DNA from: Pseudomonas maioricensis
Lineage (GTDB): Bacteria; Pseudomonadota; Gammaproteobacteria; Pseudomonadales; Pseudomonadaceae
Reading direction: 5' to 3'
NCBI RefSeq assembly: GCF_022790535.1
Contig: NZ_LOHG01000001.1
Location: 96,913-160,912, forward strand
DNA: 64,000 nt
Under the pieces are notes generated by a model, which was not told the DNA's origin, ran no database searches, and worked only from the letters and a program-made list of their open reading frames with translations. Below, one piece after another: positions 33,391 through 42,863 of the stretch (position 1 is the first letter of the stretch; each line of letters begins with the position of its first letter). A program made the position numbers and the translations under genes.

Positions 33391-34425
33391 ATGGATATTA
33401 CCGAGCTGCTGGCTTTCAGTGCCAAGCAAGGCGCATCGGACTTGCACCTCTCGGCTGGGCTGCCGCCGATGATTCGTGTGGATGGCGATGTGCGTCGGAT
33501 CAACCTGCCCGCACTGAATGCCAAGGACGTGCAGGCGCTGATCTACGACATCATGAACGACAAGCAACGGCAGGATTTTGAAGAGTATCTGGAGACGGAT
33601 TTCTCGTTCGAAGTGCCGGGCGTTGCGCGCTTCCGGGTCAACGTGTTCAACCAGAATCGCGGCGCGGGAGCGGTATTCCGGACCATTCCCGCGAAGATTC
33701 TCACGCTCGAAGAGTTGGGCATGGGAGAAGTGTTTCGCAAGATTACCGACGTGCCTCGCGGGCTTGTGTTGATCACCGGGCCGACCGGTTCGGGCAAGTC
33801 GACGACCCTGGCGGCGATGATTGATTATCTGAACGTCAATCGTCATCACCACATCCTGACCATTGAAGACCCGATTGAATTCGTCCACGAGTCCAAGAAG
33901 TGTCTGGTCAACCAGCGTGAAGTGCACCGCGACACGCTGGGCTTTTCCGAAGCGTTGCGTTCGGCATTGCGCGAAGACCCGGATGTGATTCTGGTCGGGG
34001 AGATGCGTGACCTGGAAACCATTCGCCTGGCGCTGACCGCTGCAGAGACCGGGCACCTGGTGTTCGGCACGCTGCACACGACATCGGCGGCGAAAACCAT
34101 CGACCGGATCGTGGATGTGTTTCCTGCTCAGGAAAAATCCATGATCCGCTCGATGCTGTCCGAGTCACTGCATGCGGTGGTGTCTCAGGCGTTGCTCAAG
34201 AAGGTCGGCGGCGGTCGGGTAGCGGCCCACGAAATCATGATGGGCACGCCAGCGATTCGTAACCTGATCCGCGAGGACAAGGTCGCGCAGATGTATTCAG
34301 CGATTCAGACCGGCGGGTCGTTGGGCATGCAGACGCTGGACATGTGCCTGAAAGACCTGCTCGCCAAAGGCGTCATCACCCGCGACGCGGCGAAGGAAAA
34401 GGCCAAGGTGCCGGATAATTTCTGA
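33391..34425 (+). CDS. pilT: Type IV pilus retraction ATPase PilT
   Basis: Powers pilus retraction and twitching motility. The ATG at 33391 follows GAGGAGCT and gives 344 residues, the family length. Walker A GPTGSGKST starts at residue 130; the Asp box (HHHILTIEDPIEFVH), Walker B (DPDVILVGEMRDLET) and His box (ETGHLVFGTLHT) are all present, as is the C-terminal AIRNLIREDK helix linked to retraction. The usual partner pilU does not follow; instead a REP palindrome and an unrelated hydrolase gene lie downstream. Confidence 0.97.
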   Translation: MDITELLAFSAKQGASDLHLSAGLPPMIRVDGDVRRINLPALNAKDVQALIYDIMNDKQRQDFEEYLETDFSFEVPGVARFRVNVFNQNRGAGAVFRTIPAKILTLEELGMGEVFRKITDVPRGLVLITGPTGSGKSTTLAAMIDYLNVNRHHHILTIEDPIEFVHESKKCLVNQREVHRDTLGFSEALRSALREDPDVILVGEMRDLETIRLALTAAETGHLVFGTLHTTSAAKTIDRIVDVFPAQEKSMIRSMLSESLHAVVSQALLKKVGGGRVAAHEIMMGTPAIRNLIREDKVAQMYSAIQTGGSLGMQTLDMCLKDLLAKGVITRDAAKEKAKVPDNF

Positions 34426-34438
34426 GCATACGAATATT

Positions 34439-34512
34439 TGTAGGAGCTGCCGAAGGCTGCGAAAGCATTGTGTCTGACACACCGCTTCGCAGCCTTCGGC
34501 AGCTCCTACAAA
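34439..34512. repeat. REP palindrome
   Basis: TGTAGGAGCTGCCGAAGGCT and AGCCTTCGGCAGCTCCTACA form a near-perfect inverted repeat between the convergent pilT and NlpC/P60 genes. It belongs to the same subtype as 5666-5739. Confidence 0.92.
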
Positions 34513-34523
34513 GACTGTCTAGA

Positions 34524-35216
34524 TCAGCGCTGCACGACCCGCAGCGGCGCGCTCTGCTTTGGCAGTACGCGCTTGGCGACCATGTAATGGCTGTTCCAGT
34601 ACGGCTTCTTCAATGTATCGACGCTGACTTTCTTGCCGCGACGCGGGGCATGAACGAAGCGGTCATTGCCCAGATAAATGGCGACGTGGTTGACCTTGCG
34701 GCTTTTGATGTTGAAGAACAGCAGGTCGCCGGGCTTCAAATCTTTGCGATCAACCTTTACGCCATGCCCTTCAGCCATGGCATTGGAAGTGCGCGGCAAA
34801 TCGACTTCAGCCACGTCGTTGAATGCATATTTCACCAAACCGCTGCAGTCCAGCCCTTTACCTGGGGTGTTGCCGCCCCAACGATAAGGAGTACCGACCG
34901 CTTTCAGAGCACGGCTGACGACCGAGTTGCTCTGCTTGATGTTTGGGACGCCTGGCGTCGGCAACGTTTGCACGTTGGCAACGGCCTTGGAATTCTTTGC
35001 CGGGGCGCGGTAAATAACGGTCCGGGAGCTGTGGCCACGTGGAGAGATGACAGGCGCAGGCTCGGTGGTTTGAGTAGTCGCGATGGCTGGCGAAGAATGA
35101 GTTTTCGCGGTGTAGCCGGTGAAGCTCGCGGGTAGTTGTTGCTCACGATTGGTGGCGTGGGCGGCCAGTGGCATAAGTAGGCAGATGGTTAGCCATGACT
35201 TGAAAAAAGGACGCAT
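34524..35216 (-). CDS. NlpC/P60 (C40) cell-wall endopeptidase
   Basis: A secreted or periplasmic peptidoglycan hydrolase cutting between D-glutamate and diaminopimelate. The ATG at 35216 is chosen because a signal peptide follows directly (MRPFFKSWLTICLLMPLAAHA). 230 residues. After a low-complexity region, the NlpC/P60 domain begins near residue 98 with GTPYRWGGNTPGKGLDCSGL (catalytic Cys124), LPRTSNAMAEGHG, KPGDLLFF and VNHVAIYLGNDRFVHAPRRG (catalytic His177). Convergent to pilT. Confidence 0.92.
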   Translation of the reverse strand: MRPFFKSWLTICLLMPLAAHATNREQQLPASFTGYTAKTHSSPAIATTQTTEPAPVISPRGHSSRTVIYRAPAKNSKAVANVQTLPTPGVPNIKQSNSVVSRALKAVGTPYRWGGNTPGKGLDCSGLVKYAFNDVAEVDLPRTSNAMAEGHGVKVDRKDLKPGDLLFFNIKSRKVNHVAIYLGNDRFVHAPRRGKKVSVDTLKKPYWNSHYMVAKRVLPKQSAPLRVVQR

Positions 35217-35465
35217 TCGGCAGGGCTCTTGTGGGTTAGCGCGCAACTTTATAACAGCTTTTTGCGGCTTTCAGACCCTTGATGACAGAACGATTACGGT
35301 ACGATCGTTTCAAAATCTGCGACAAACTCTCTCAAAACATGGGTGAATCCCTTGTGTTACAAGGGTTTGTTATAAGCGTCAGAGGTTCCTGCCATACGTC
35401 GGACAGATACAAAAAAGTCACATGCTTTACAGATATTTTTTTCTATTACGGCAAAAGAGGTCCTA

Positions 35466-35885
35466 ATGAACACCTATCAACTGGATTCACAGCGTCAGGA
35501 CACCCATAGCAAATTGCTCGGTTACCTGCTGTGGATTGTCGGTTTCACCGGCGCTCATCGCTTCTATTACGGCAAGCCAGTCACCGGCACGATCTGGTTC
35601 TGCACCTTGGGCTTGCTGGGCATTGGCTGGCTGATCGACTTGTTCCTGATCCCCGGCATGGATCGCGAAGCTGATTTTCGCTTCACAGCAGGCTCTACCG
35701 ACTACAACGTGGCCTGGTTGCTGCTGGCATTCCTCGGCGTTTTCGGTGTGCATCGCATGTATCAGGGCAAGTGGATCACCGGGATCATCTACCTGTTCAC
35801 GGGCGGGCTGTTTCTGGTGGGCGTGCTGTATGACCTGTGGACGCTGAATGATCAGATCTCGATCAAGAATGCCCAGCGCGGTTAA
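35466..35885 (+). CDS. TM2-domain membrane protein
   Basis: 139 residues with two TM2-type helix pairs: LLGYLLWIVGFTGAHRFYYG...WFCTLGLLGIGWLIDLFLI and WLLLAFLGVFGVHRMYQGKW...FTGGLFLVGVLYDLW. The G(A/V)HR(F/M)Y turn is the family hallmark. The function is not settled. AAAGAGG precedes the ATG. It lies upstream of two REP palindromes, with no obvious operon partner. Confidence 0.9.
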   Translation: MNTYQLDSQRQDTHSKLLGYLLWIVGFTGAHRFYYGKPVTGTIWFCTLGLLGIGWLIDLFLIPGMDREADFRFTAGSTDYNVAWLLLAFLGVFGVHRMYQGKWITGIIYLFTGGLFLVGVLYDLWTLNDQISIKNAQRG

Positions 35886-35933
35886 CGCGACCTGATTGGG
35901 GTGCAGTTCGTCATCAGTGGTTCCTGTGGGAGC

Positions 35934-36014
35934 GGTGCTTGCCCGCGATGAACGATTACTCGGTTATGCAGGTAAACCGAGACATCTGAATCGCGGGCAA
36001 GCACCGCTCCCACA
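35934..36014. repeat. REP palindrome
   Basis: CTGTGGGAGCGGTGCTTGCC and GGCAAGCACCGCTCCCACA are inverted, separated by a variable middle. It is directly followed by a second, different REP pair. Confidence 0.92.
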
Positions 36015-36030
36015 AAGGTTTGCGGTCTCC

Positions 36031-36099
36031 GGTAGGAGCGAACTTGTTCGCGAAGCGATTCGCCTGACACACCGCCTCGCGAACAAGTTCGCTCCTACC
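36031..36099. repeat. REP palindrome
   Basis: GGTAGGAGCGAACTTGTTCG and CGAACAAGTTCGCTCCTACC form a near-perfect inverted repeat, eight bases from the end of pyrC'. Confidence 0.92.
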
Positions 36100-36106
36100 A
36101 TGAGCA

Positions 36107-37378
36107 TCAACCCGTGTGCGTAATCCGTCCATCCACCAGTGTGTAGCGCACTGCGCTCGGCAGGCAGTGACCGAGGAACGGGCAGTTTTCACCTTTGGAC
36201 AGCCAGGTTTCTCCGGCGACGGTTGAGGCTGCAGGGTCAAACAGCACGATGTCGGCTGGCGAACCGGCGCTCAGTTGCCCAGCAGGCAGGCGCAATGCCG
36301 CTGCCGGGCCGCTGCTCAAGCGGGCGATCAGGGTTGGCAGGTCCAGCAGGCCATCCTCAACCAGCGTCATTGCCAATGGCAGCAGCAATTCGACGCTGCT
36401 GATGCCTGGCTCGGTCGCGCCAAACGGTGCCAGCTTGGCGTCACGCTCGTGGGGCTGGTGATGGCTGGAGATCGCGCTGATTACCCCGGATTTGACCGCT
36501 TCACGCAGGCCGTCGCGATCGGCGCGAGTGCGCAGTGGTGGTTGCACGTGATACAGGCTGGAGAAATCGATCAACGCTTCATCCGTCAGGATCAACTGAT
36601 ACAACGCCACGTCAGCCGTAACCTTCAGGCCGCGTGCCTGTGCCTGAGCGATCAGAGCTGCGCCGCGAGCGCTGGTTAACTGGCTGAAGTGCGCGCGTAC
36701 ACCGCTTTGCTCGACCAGCAGCAGATCGCGTGCGAGAGCCACGGTTTCAGCGGTTTCAGGAATGCCTGCCAGGCCAAGGAAACTCGCAGTCGGGCCTTCG
36801 TGAGCCAGGCCACCGTCAGCCAGATCACGGTCCTGAGAGTTGAAAATTACCGTCAGGTCGAACGTCGCCGCGTATTCCAGCGCACGGCACAGCGTGCGAG
36901 TGTTGCGAAAGCTCTCCAGACCGTTGCCGAAGGCGACGCAGCCCACATCGCGCAACGCGACCAGTTCAGCCAGTTGCTCGCCTTCCAGGCCCTTGCTGAG
37001 GGCGCCAATCGGGAACACCTTGCTGTGCCCGGCTTCGCGAGCGCGATCAAGGATCAACTCGGCGACGGCCGAAGTGTCCAGAATCGGCTTGGTGCGAGGC
37101 GGGCAGCACAGACTGGTCACGCCACCGGCTGCGGCGGCGCGGGTCTCGCTGGCAATCGTGCCTTTGCGGCTGTAACCCGGCTCGCGCAGGGCGACGTTCA
37201 GGTCAACAAGGCCGGGAGCGGCGATCAGGCCGGTGGCGTCGATGGTTTGCACAGGTTCGAAACCGGCTGGCGCCTCGCCGATTGCGAGAATCTTGCAGGC
37301 TTCCAGGTGCAGGTCGGTAATTTGGTCCAGACCGCTGTTGGGGTCGATGACGCGAGCGCCGAGGATGCTGAGCTTCAC
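36107..37378 (-). CDS. pyrC: Non-catalytic dihydroorotase-like subunit PyrC'
   Basis: 423 residues with the amidohydrolase fold of dihydroorotase, but the metal site is gone: the usual H-x-H of the first strand reads [13 protein letters not shown], and other ligand positions are likewise altered (IFNSQDRDL). This is the known situation in Pseudomonas, where PyrC' serves as a structural partner that holds the aspartate transcarbamylase dodecamer together while an active dihydroorotase is encoded elsewhere. Start codon overlaps the end of pyrB by four bases, supporting joint production. Confidence 0.93.
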   Translation of the reverse strand: MKLSILGARVIDPNSGLDQITDLHLEACKILAIGEAPAGFEPVQTIDATGLIAAPGLVDLNVALREPGYSRKGTIASETRAAAAGGVTSLCCPPRTKPILDTSAVAELILDRAREAGHSKVFPIGALSKGLEGEQLAELVALRDVGCVAFGNGLESFRNTRTLCRALEYAATFDLTVIFNSQDRDLADGGLAHEGPTASFLGLAGIPETAETVALARDLLLVEQSGVRAHFSQLTSARGAALIAQAQARGLKVTADVALYQLILTDEALIDFSSLYHVQPPLRTRADRDGLREAVKSGVISAISSHHQPHERDAKLAPFGATEPGISSVELLLPLAMTLVEDGLLDLPTLIARLSSGPAAALRLPAGQLSAGSPADIVLFDPAASTVAGETWLSKGENCPFLGHCLPSAVRYTLVDGRITHTG

Positions 37379-38379
37379 TGGGCGTTCTCCTGTTCGAATT
37401 GTCGTTGCGCGGTTTGTCCGCTCATGGCCATGGACAGCACGGCCATGCGCACGGCGATGCCGTATGTCACTTGATTGAGGATCACCGAGTGAGCGCCATC
37501 GGCCACGGCTGACTCGATTTCCACGCCCCGGTTGATCGGGCCGGGGTGCATGACGATGCAGTCCGGCTTGGCACCGGCCAGCCGCGCAGTGGTCAGGCCG
37601 AACAGGCGATAGAACTCACCCTCGCTCGGCAACAGGCCGCCCTGCATGCGTTCGCGTTGCAGGCGCAGCATGATCACCACGTCGACATCTTTCAGGCCTT
37701 CGTTCAGGTCGGTGTAGACCTTCACTCCGTATTGCTCGACGCCGACCGGCAGCAAGGTTTTCGGGCCGATCACGCGGATGTCCGGGCAGCCCAGTGCTTT
37801 GAGGGCGATCATGTTCGAGCGCGCCACCCGCGAGTGCAGGATGTCGCCGACGATGGCCACTGAAAGGTTTTCGAAGCCGCCTTTGTGCCGACGAATCGTC
37901 AGCATGTCGAGCATGCCCTGTGTCGGGTGAGCGTGACGGCCGTCGCCGCCATTGATGATCGCCACTTCCGGGCAGACATGCTCGGCGATGAAGTGCGCCG
38001 CGCCCGAATCGCCGTGCCGCACGACAAACATGTCGGCAGCCATCGCTTCCAGGTTACGCAGGGTGTCGAACAGAGTTTCGCCCTTGCTGGTCGAGGACGT
38101 GGACACGTTAAGCGTGATCACGTCCGCCGACAGCCGCTGTGCCGCCAGCTCAAAGGTCGTGCGGGTGCGCGTGGAGTTCTCGAAGAACACGTTGCACACA
38201 GTCTTGCCGCGCAGCAGCGGGACTTTCTTCACCGCCCGGGCACCGACTTCCAGAAAGGAGTCAGCGGTGTCGAGAATTTCGGTGAGCAGCTCGCGAGGCA
38301 AGCCGTCGAGGGACAGAAAATGGCGCAGCTGACCTTGATGGTTGAGCTGCAGCGGGCGCTTGGCGTCGAGGGGCGTCAT
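37375..38379 (-). CDS. pyrB: Aspartate carbamoyltransferase catalytic chain
   Basis: Joins carbamoyl phosphate and aspartate, the first committed step of pyrimidine synthesis. The ATG at 38379 ([13 protein letters not shown]) gives 334 residues, the Pseudomonas class A length with an N-terminal extension of about 12 residues that acts in nucleotide control. Carbamoyl-phosphate site [12 protein letters not shown] and aspartate site MLRLQRERM are intact, as are HPTQGMLD and [10 protein letters not shown]. Second in pyrR-pyrB-pyrC'. Confidence 0.96.
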   Translation of the reverse strand: MTPLDAKRPLQLNHQGQLRHFLSLDGLPRELLTEILDTADSFLEVGARAVKKVPLLRGKTVCNVFFENSTRTRTTFELAAQRLSADVITLNVSTSSTSKGETLFDTLRNLEAMAADMFVVRHGDSGAAHFIAEHVCPEVAIINGGDGRHAHPTQGMLDMLTIRRHKGGFENLSVAIVGDILHSRVARSNMIALKALGCPDIRVIGPKTLLPVGVEQYGVKVYTDLNEGLKDVDVVIMLRLQRERMQGGLLPSEGEFYRLFGLTTARLAGAKPDCIVMHPGPINRGVEIESAVADGAHSVILNQVTYGIAVRMAVLSMAMSGQTAQRQFEQENAQ

Positions 38380-38403
38380 CGCAAAGGACTCTTTCAAGGG
38401 CGG

Positions 38404-38925
38404 TTAAAGGGCGGCGGAGGCGGTGGACAGGTCTTGGATTTCGAGGGCCAGCGGCGCTGGGCCGCTCAGCTTGACGCGCTCGTTGGCGGCCAGCGACAGG
38501 GTTGCGCCGACCACGTCCGGGCTGATCGGCAACTCGCCCGCGTCCAGGTCTAGCAGGCACACCAAAGTCACGCTGGCTGGGCGGCCATAGTCGAACAGCT
38601 CGTTGAGGGCCGCGCGAATAGTGCGGCCACTCATCAATACGTCATCGATCAGCACCAGGTGCTGGCCTTCGATTTCGAATGGCAGGTCAGAAGGGCGCAC
38701 TTGCGGGTGCAGGCCGTTCTGGCTGAAGTCATCCCGGTAGAACGAGACGTCCAGTGTGCCCAGCGGGTCATCGCGACCGAGCGTCCTGAGCAGTTCCTGC
38801 GCGACCCAGACGCCGCCGGTGCGAATGCCGATGAAGCGAGGATCGCTGACGCCGCGCTTGTTGAGGTGCGCGTTCAGATCAGTGGCCATCTGACGAATCA
38901 GTTCGGCGGGGTTGGGCAGGGTCAT
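38404..38925 (-). CDS. pyrR: PyrR regulator / uracil phosphoribosyltransferase
   Basis: 173 residues of the type I phosphoribosyltransferase fold, with the PRPP loop [19 protein letters not shown] and the RFIGIRTGG start region. PyrR controls pyr genes in response to UMP and may retain weak uracil phosphoribosyltransferase activity. It precedes pyrB by 24 bases in the same operon. I see no clear PyrR-type attenuator in the 100 bases upstream. Confidence 0.94.
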   Translation of the reverse strand: MTLPNPAELIRQMATDLNAHLNKRGVSDPRFIGIRTGGVWVAQELLRTLGRDDPLGTLDVSFYRDDFSQNGLHPQVRPSDLPFEIEGQHLVLIDDVLMSGRTIRAALNELFDYGRPASVTLVCLLDLDAGELPISPDVVGATLSLAANERVKLSGPAPLALEIQDLSTASAAL

Positions 38926-39025
38926 GACGTTGCTCCTGAAAGTACTCGAGCCGGGTCGAGGCCAGGCTCAGGCGGAAACGAGAATTCAAGGTGTTACTGC
39001 TTGGCGTTTGTACAGGCTCAATGCG

Positions 39026-39469
39026 TCAGGCATTGAACAGTTCGGAGTTGGCATCAAGCCAGCCTTGCAATAACAGCATGGCGGCGATGGCATCAACCGG
39101 GTTGTCTTTATAGCTGCTGCCGCGTTGCCCGCCTCGGCTCATGCGTTCGCCCTTGGCCTCGAAGGTGGTCAGGCGTTCGTCGTGGGTGTAGACCGGCAGG
39201 TTGAAGCGGCCGTTGATCCGACGCGAAAATTTCTCTGCCTTGACGCTCATCTCGCTCGGCGTGCCGTCCATGTTCAGGGGCAGGCCGACGACGATGGCGT
39301 CAGGTTTCCACTCGCGGATCAGCGCTTCGATCTGGTTCCAGTCCGGCACGCCTTGCTGAGCCTTGAGGGTGCACAGCTCGCGGGCCTGACCGGTGATGAC
39401 CTGGCCCACCGCAACACCGATCTGTTTAGTGCCGTAATCGAAACCCAGGAGTAAACGCAGTGCGGCCAT
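39026..39469 (-). CDS. ruvX: YqgF/RuvX, putative pre-16S rRNA nuclease
   Basis: 147 residues with an RNase H-like fold: LLGFDYGTKQIGVAVGQ carries the first catalytic Asp, DAIVVGLPLNMDGTPSEMS the middle strand, and VYTHDERLTTFEA plus the final DNPVDAIAAMLLLQGWL the other acidic residues. Family members process the 5' end of 16S rRNA; older names call it a Holliday-junction resolvase homologue. The start overlaps the yqgE stop by one base (TGATG), so they are coupled. Confidence 0.94.
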   Translation of the reverse strand: MAALRLLLGFDYGTKQIGVAVGQVITGQARELCTLKAQQGVPDWNQIEALIREWKPDAIVVGLPLNMDGTPSEMSVKAEKFSRRINGRFNLPVYTHDERLTTFEAKGERMSRGGQRGSSYKDNPVDAIAAMLLLQGWLDANSELFNA

Positions 39470-40038
39470 CAGGCGTGGCCTGCCTGGCTGGTGAGCAAGC
39501 TCAGATTGACGCCAAGGCGCGCGGCCGCCGCATTGAGCCGCTGGTCACTGTCGACGTCGAAGAGGATGGCCGGGTCGAACGGGCAGTTCAGCCAGGCATT
39601 GGCGGCCAGTTCGGCTTCAAGCTGGCCTGCATCCCAACCGGCGTAACCGAGGGTGATCACATTTTGATCAGGGCCATAGCCGTCAGCGATGGAAAACAGC
39701 ACGTCCTGCGAGGTTGAAAGCGCCAAATCCCCGAGTTCGACGGTTGCCTGGAAAATCTGCCCTCTAGGGTGCAGAACGAAGCCGCGGTCGGTTTGCACGG
39801 GGCCGCCAGTATGAATCTGGATATCCTGGCAGTGCGTGGGAGGGGGCAGTTCGGGGCGCAATTGCTCAAGAACATCTGCCAGGGTGAGGCTTTGCGGTCG
39901 ATTGATGACCAGCCCCATGGCTCCATTGGCATTGTGCTCGACGATATAAGTCAGCGTCTGCGCAAAGTTCGGGTCCACCATGTGTGGCATGGCGATCAGG
40001 AATTGATGCTTGAGATAACTCGCAGATACGTTTTTCAT
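39469..40038 (-). CDS. algH: YqgE/AlgH family protein (UPF0301)
   Basis: The ATG at 40038 gives 189 residues starting MKNVSASYLKHQFLIAMPHM, exactly where the family begins. Further conserved blocks: FAQTLTYIVEHNANGAMGLV, IHTGGPVQTDRGFVLH and ITLGYAGWDAGQLEAELAANAWL. In Pseudomonas aeruginosa the homologue is AlgH, named for an effect on alginate; the biochemical role is unknown. Coupled to ruvX by overlapping stop and start. Confidence 0.94.
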   Translation of the reverse strand: MKNVSASYLKHQFLIAMPHMVDPNFAQTLTYIVEHNANGAMGLVINRPQSLTLADVLEQLRPELPPPTHCQDIQIHTGGPVQTDRGFVLHPRGQIFQATVELGDLALSTSQDVLFSIADGYGPDQNVITLGYAGWDAGQLEAELAANAWLNCPFDPAILFDVDSDQRLNAAAARLGVNLSLLTSQAGHA

Positions 40039-40114
40039 GAGCCCTAGTGTGGCGCTGCGCGGCGGGCCTGACAACTGGCAGTTCTGACAGGCTCGCAGGT
40101 TTGTGAAAGAGCCG

Positions 40115-41008
40115 TCAGTTACTGGAAAGCTTGTCGCCTCGGGCAAATTTCCAGGTACGGATGATTTCGAGCCGGTCGATGTCAGCCAGATCGCCGGTGA
40201 ACGGCGCAAATGGCGCCGCTAGCCGTACGATTCGCTGCGCAGCCTGATCCAGCAACGGTTGGCCGGAAGACTCCAGCACCAGTACTTCGTACAGTGAGCC
40301 GTCACGATTGATCGAAACCATCAGGCGTAAATTGCCGTAAATCTGCTTGCGGCGTGCCTCTTCCGGGTAGTTCAGGTTGCCGACGCGCTCGACTTTCTTG
40401 CGCCAGTCGTCTTTATACCAGGCGCCCTTGTCGCGCATCGTCGACGCCGCGTTGAGGCGGTGGATCTTGGGCCGCTTGGCGTAAAGCTGTTGTTCGTTGG
40501 ACAGTTCGGCTTCAAGGCTGGCGATTTCGCTGCTGAGTTGCGAGCTGTCAAATTCTGGCGCGGCTTTGGGGGTTGGGTCAGGTTTGACCTCTTCACGTTT
40601 GGCCACGGTCTTTTCAGGTGTCTTGGCCTTGGTGGCGACCACGGTTTTCGTCGATTCCTGCTTTTGCACAGGCTTGGCCGCAGGCGGTGGGGTCACTTTG
40701 TTGATCTTGGTGTCCTGAAAGGGCGCAAGCTCGGTGGTCTTGGGGATTTCTGCCTTGTCCAGGGTGCCGCTGCCTTCCTGATTTTCTTGCGCCAGAAAGT
40801 CCGCCTGCTTGGGCCTGGTTTCGCTTTTGAAGGTGGCGAGGGTGATTTCCAGCGTCTGGCTGATCTGCTCCGGTTTGACGTAGGTAAAACCCACGCCAAG
40901 GATGATCGCCACGTGAATCAGCGCCGCAATCAACAGGGTAAAGCCCAGACGATCAGCCGGGCGCACGCCTGCTTGGGAAAGTTCGTATGGGAGATCGACA
41001 GCAGTCAT
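40115..41008 (-). CDS. tonB: TonB-family energy transducer (TonB3-like)
   Basis: With the ATG at 41008 (MTAVDLPYELSQAG) the protein has 297 residues; an upstream ATG at 41056 is also in frame. One N-terminal transmembrane helix (FTLLIAALIHVAIILGVGFTYV), a Pro/Lys-rich periplasmic spacer (KVTPPPAAKPVQKQESTKTV) and a C-terminal TonB domain with NYPEEARRKQIYGNLRLMVS and VRLAAPFAPF. The position between gshB and algH matches P. aeruginosa PA0406 (TonB3), which is needed for twitching motility, in line with the pil genes next door. Confidence 0.9.
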   Translation of the reverse strand: MTAVDLPYELSQAGVRPADRLGFTLLIAALIHVAIILGVGFTYVKPEQISQTLEITLATFKSETRPKQADFLAQENQEGSGTLDKAEIPKTTELAPFQDTKINKVTPPPAAKPVQKQESTKTVVATKAKTPEKTVAKREEVKPDPTPKAAPEFDSSQLSSEIASLEAELSNEQQLYAKRPKIHRLNAASTMRDKGAWYKDDWRKKVERVGNLNYPEEARRKQIYGNLRLMVSINRDGSLYEVLVLESSGQPLLDQAAQRIVRLAAPFAPFTGDLADIDRLEIIRTWKFARGDKLSSN

Positions 41009-41079
41009 CAGCGGGTTAGCGTCTCTTGGGGCGGAATTCTTCAGGCCGCGCATCATAACTCAAGACCGGGCGCGAACCC

Positions 41080-41169
41080 TGTAGGAGTGAGCTTGCTCGC
41101 GATAGCGTCATATCAGTCAATGACCTGATCGCCTGTTAAATCGAATCGCGAGCAAGCTCACTCCTACAG
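41080..41169. repeat. REP palindrome
   Basis: TGTAGGAGTGAGCTTGCTCG and CGAGCAAGCTCACTCCTACA form inverted arms. It separates gshB from tonB on the minus strand, which may reduce read-through. Confidence 0.92.
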
Positions 41170-41188
41170 AAATTGCGCTCCCAAAGAT

Positions 41189-42142
41189 TTATCTGGCCTG
41201 CAGCTTCTTCTCAATCACATCCATCAACATGCCGCCGATGTTAGTACCAAACGCATTGTCGATTTCACGGATGCAGGTCGGGCTGGTGACGTTGATTTCA
41301 GTCAGATGCTCACCGATCACATCCAGACCGACGAAGATCAGGCCTTTTTCGCGCAAGGTCGGGCCAATCTGTTCGGCGATATAACGGTCTTTATCAGTCA
41401 GTGGCCGCGCTTCGCCACGGCCACCGGCCGCCAGGTTGCCACGGGTTTCACCGGCCGCCGGAATACGTGCCAGGCAATACGGCACAGGTTCTCCGTCAAC
41501 CATCAGGATGCGCTTGTCGCCGTCTTTGATGGCGGGCAGGTAACCCTGCGCCATGATCTGCTGAGTGCCATGTGCAGTCAGTGTTTCCAGAATCACCGAA
41601 AGGTTTGGATCGCCCACACGATGGCGGAAGATCGAAGCACCGCCCATGCCGTCCAGCGGCTTGAGGATCACATCGCCATGCTCGGCGGCGAACTCACGCA
41701 GGATGTCGGCACGACGGCTGACCAGGGTCGGCGGCGTCAGGTGCGGGAATTGGGTGGCAAACAGTTTTTCGTTGCAGTCACGCAGGCTCTGCGGCTTGTT
41801 GACGATCAGTACACCCGCGCGCTCGGCTTGTTCCAGCAAGTACGTGGCGTAGACAAATTCCATGTCGAACGGCGGATCCTTGCGCATCAGGATCACGTCC
41901 AGATCGTCCAGACCGCTGTCCACTTCGGTACCCAGCTCGAACCATTTGGCCGGGTCGGCGAAGACTTTCAGCGGTTTCATGCGGGCGCGTGCCTGGCCAG
42001 CATTCTGATACAGGTCCTGCTGCTCCATATAGAACAGCGACCAGCCGCGTTCCTGAGCTGCAAGCAGCATGGCCAGTGAGCTGTCCTTTTTATAGGAGAT
42101 GCGCTCAATCGGGTCCATGACAATCCCTAGGCGAACGCTCAT
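41189..42142 (-). CDS. gshB: Glutathione synthetase
   Basis: Makes glutathione from gamma-glutamylcysteine and glycine with ATP. The ATG at 42142 (MSVRLGIVMDPIERI) gives 317 residues, the standard length. ATP-grasp features: DVILKPLDGMGGASIFR loop, YLPAIKDGDKRILMVDGEPV, and the metal-binding end FVGLDVIGEHLTEINVTSPTC. Divergent from pilG with a 260-base spacer, as in other Pseudomonas. Confidence 0.97.
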   Translation of the reverse strand: MSVRLGIVMDPIERISYKKDSSLAMLLAAQERGWSLFYMEQQDLYQNAGQARARMKPLKVFADPAKWFELGTEVDSGLDDLDVILMRKDPPFDMEFVYATYLLEQAERAGVLIVNKPQSLRDCNEKLFATQFPHLTPPTLVSRRADILREFAAEHGDVILKPLDGMGGASIFRHRVGDPNLSVILETLTAHGTQQIMAQGYLPAIKDGDKRILMVDGEPVPYCLARIPAAGETRGNLAAGGRGEARPLTDKDRYIAEQIGPTLREKGLIFVGLDVIGEHLTEINVTSPTCIREIDNAFGTNIGGMLMDVIEKKLQAR

Positions 42143-42403
42143 GGGCAAATATCCTCTGATCGATAACGGCCGCGTCGGCCTTGAAATAGGCGTCAGGGTG
42201 GCGCTCCGCTTGCTCCGGGTCAAGAGGCAAGCATGCGGCGCCCGGCTTTATGGATTGAGTCTGGAGAGTGTGCTAAAAAGGCTTCGCGCCTGAATTTGGC
42301 ATTTGGCCCTTCAGCCCCTGAAAATCAGGAGCTGGCAGTACTATCAGGCTTCCCGTGCCGGGCAGAACACGCATAATCACGCCGCGGCGATGGAAGAGCA
42401 GAC

Positions 42404-42814
42404 ATGGAACAGCATTCATCAGCACTGAAAGTCATGGTCATCGATGATTCGAAGACGATTCGTCGCACCGCCGAAACGCTGCTCAGGAATGTCGGTTGTG
42501 AAGTCATCACGGCTGTCGACGGGTTCGATGCGCTGGCTAAAATCGCCGACAATCATCCGCGCATCATCTTTGTCGACATCATGATGCCGCGCCTGGACGG
42601 CTATCAGACCTGCGCGCTGATCAAGAACAACCGGGCGTTCAAGTCAACGCCGGTGATCATGCTCTCGTCCAAGGATGGCCTGTTCGACAAGGCCAAAGGG
42701 CGAATCGTAGGTTCCGATCAGTTTTTGACCAAACCGTTTAGCAAGGAAGAACTGCTCAGCGCGATCAAGGCGCATGTGCCGGGATTCGTTGCAGTGGAAC
42801 AACAAGTATCGTGA
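42404..42814 (+). CDS. pilG: Twitching response regulator PilG
   Basis: 136-residue stand-alone receiver with VMVIDDSKTIRRT (acidic pocket), phosphorylated Asp in IIFVDIMMPRLDG and the switch lysine in FLTKPF. It is phosphorylated by ChpA and promotes pilus extension and cAMP synthesis. First gene of the Pil-Chp operon. Confidence 0.95.
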   Translation: MEQHSSALKVMVIDDSKTIRRTAETLLRNVGCEVITAVDGFDALAKIADNHPRIIFVDIMMPRLDGYQTCALIKNNRAFKSTPVIMLSSKDGLFDKAKGRIVGSDQFLTKPFSKEELLSAIKAHVPGFVAVEQQVS

Positions 42815-42863
42815 CGTCTGCCGCCCTCAAGGGCTGCGGGCATTCATCCTTATGGGGAACACC

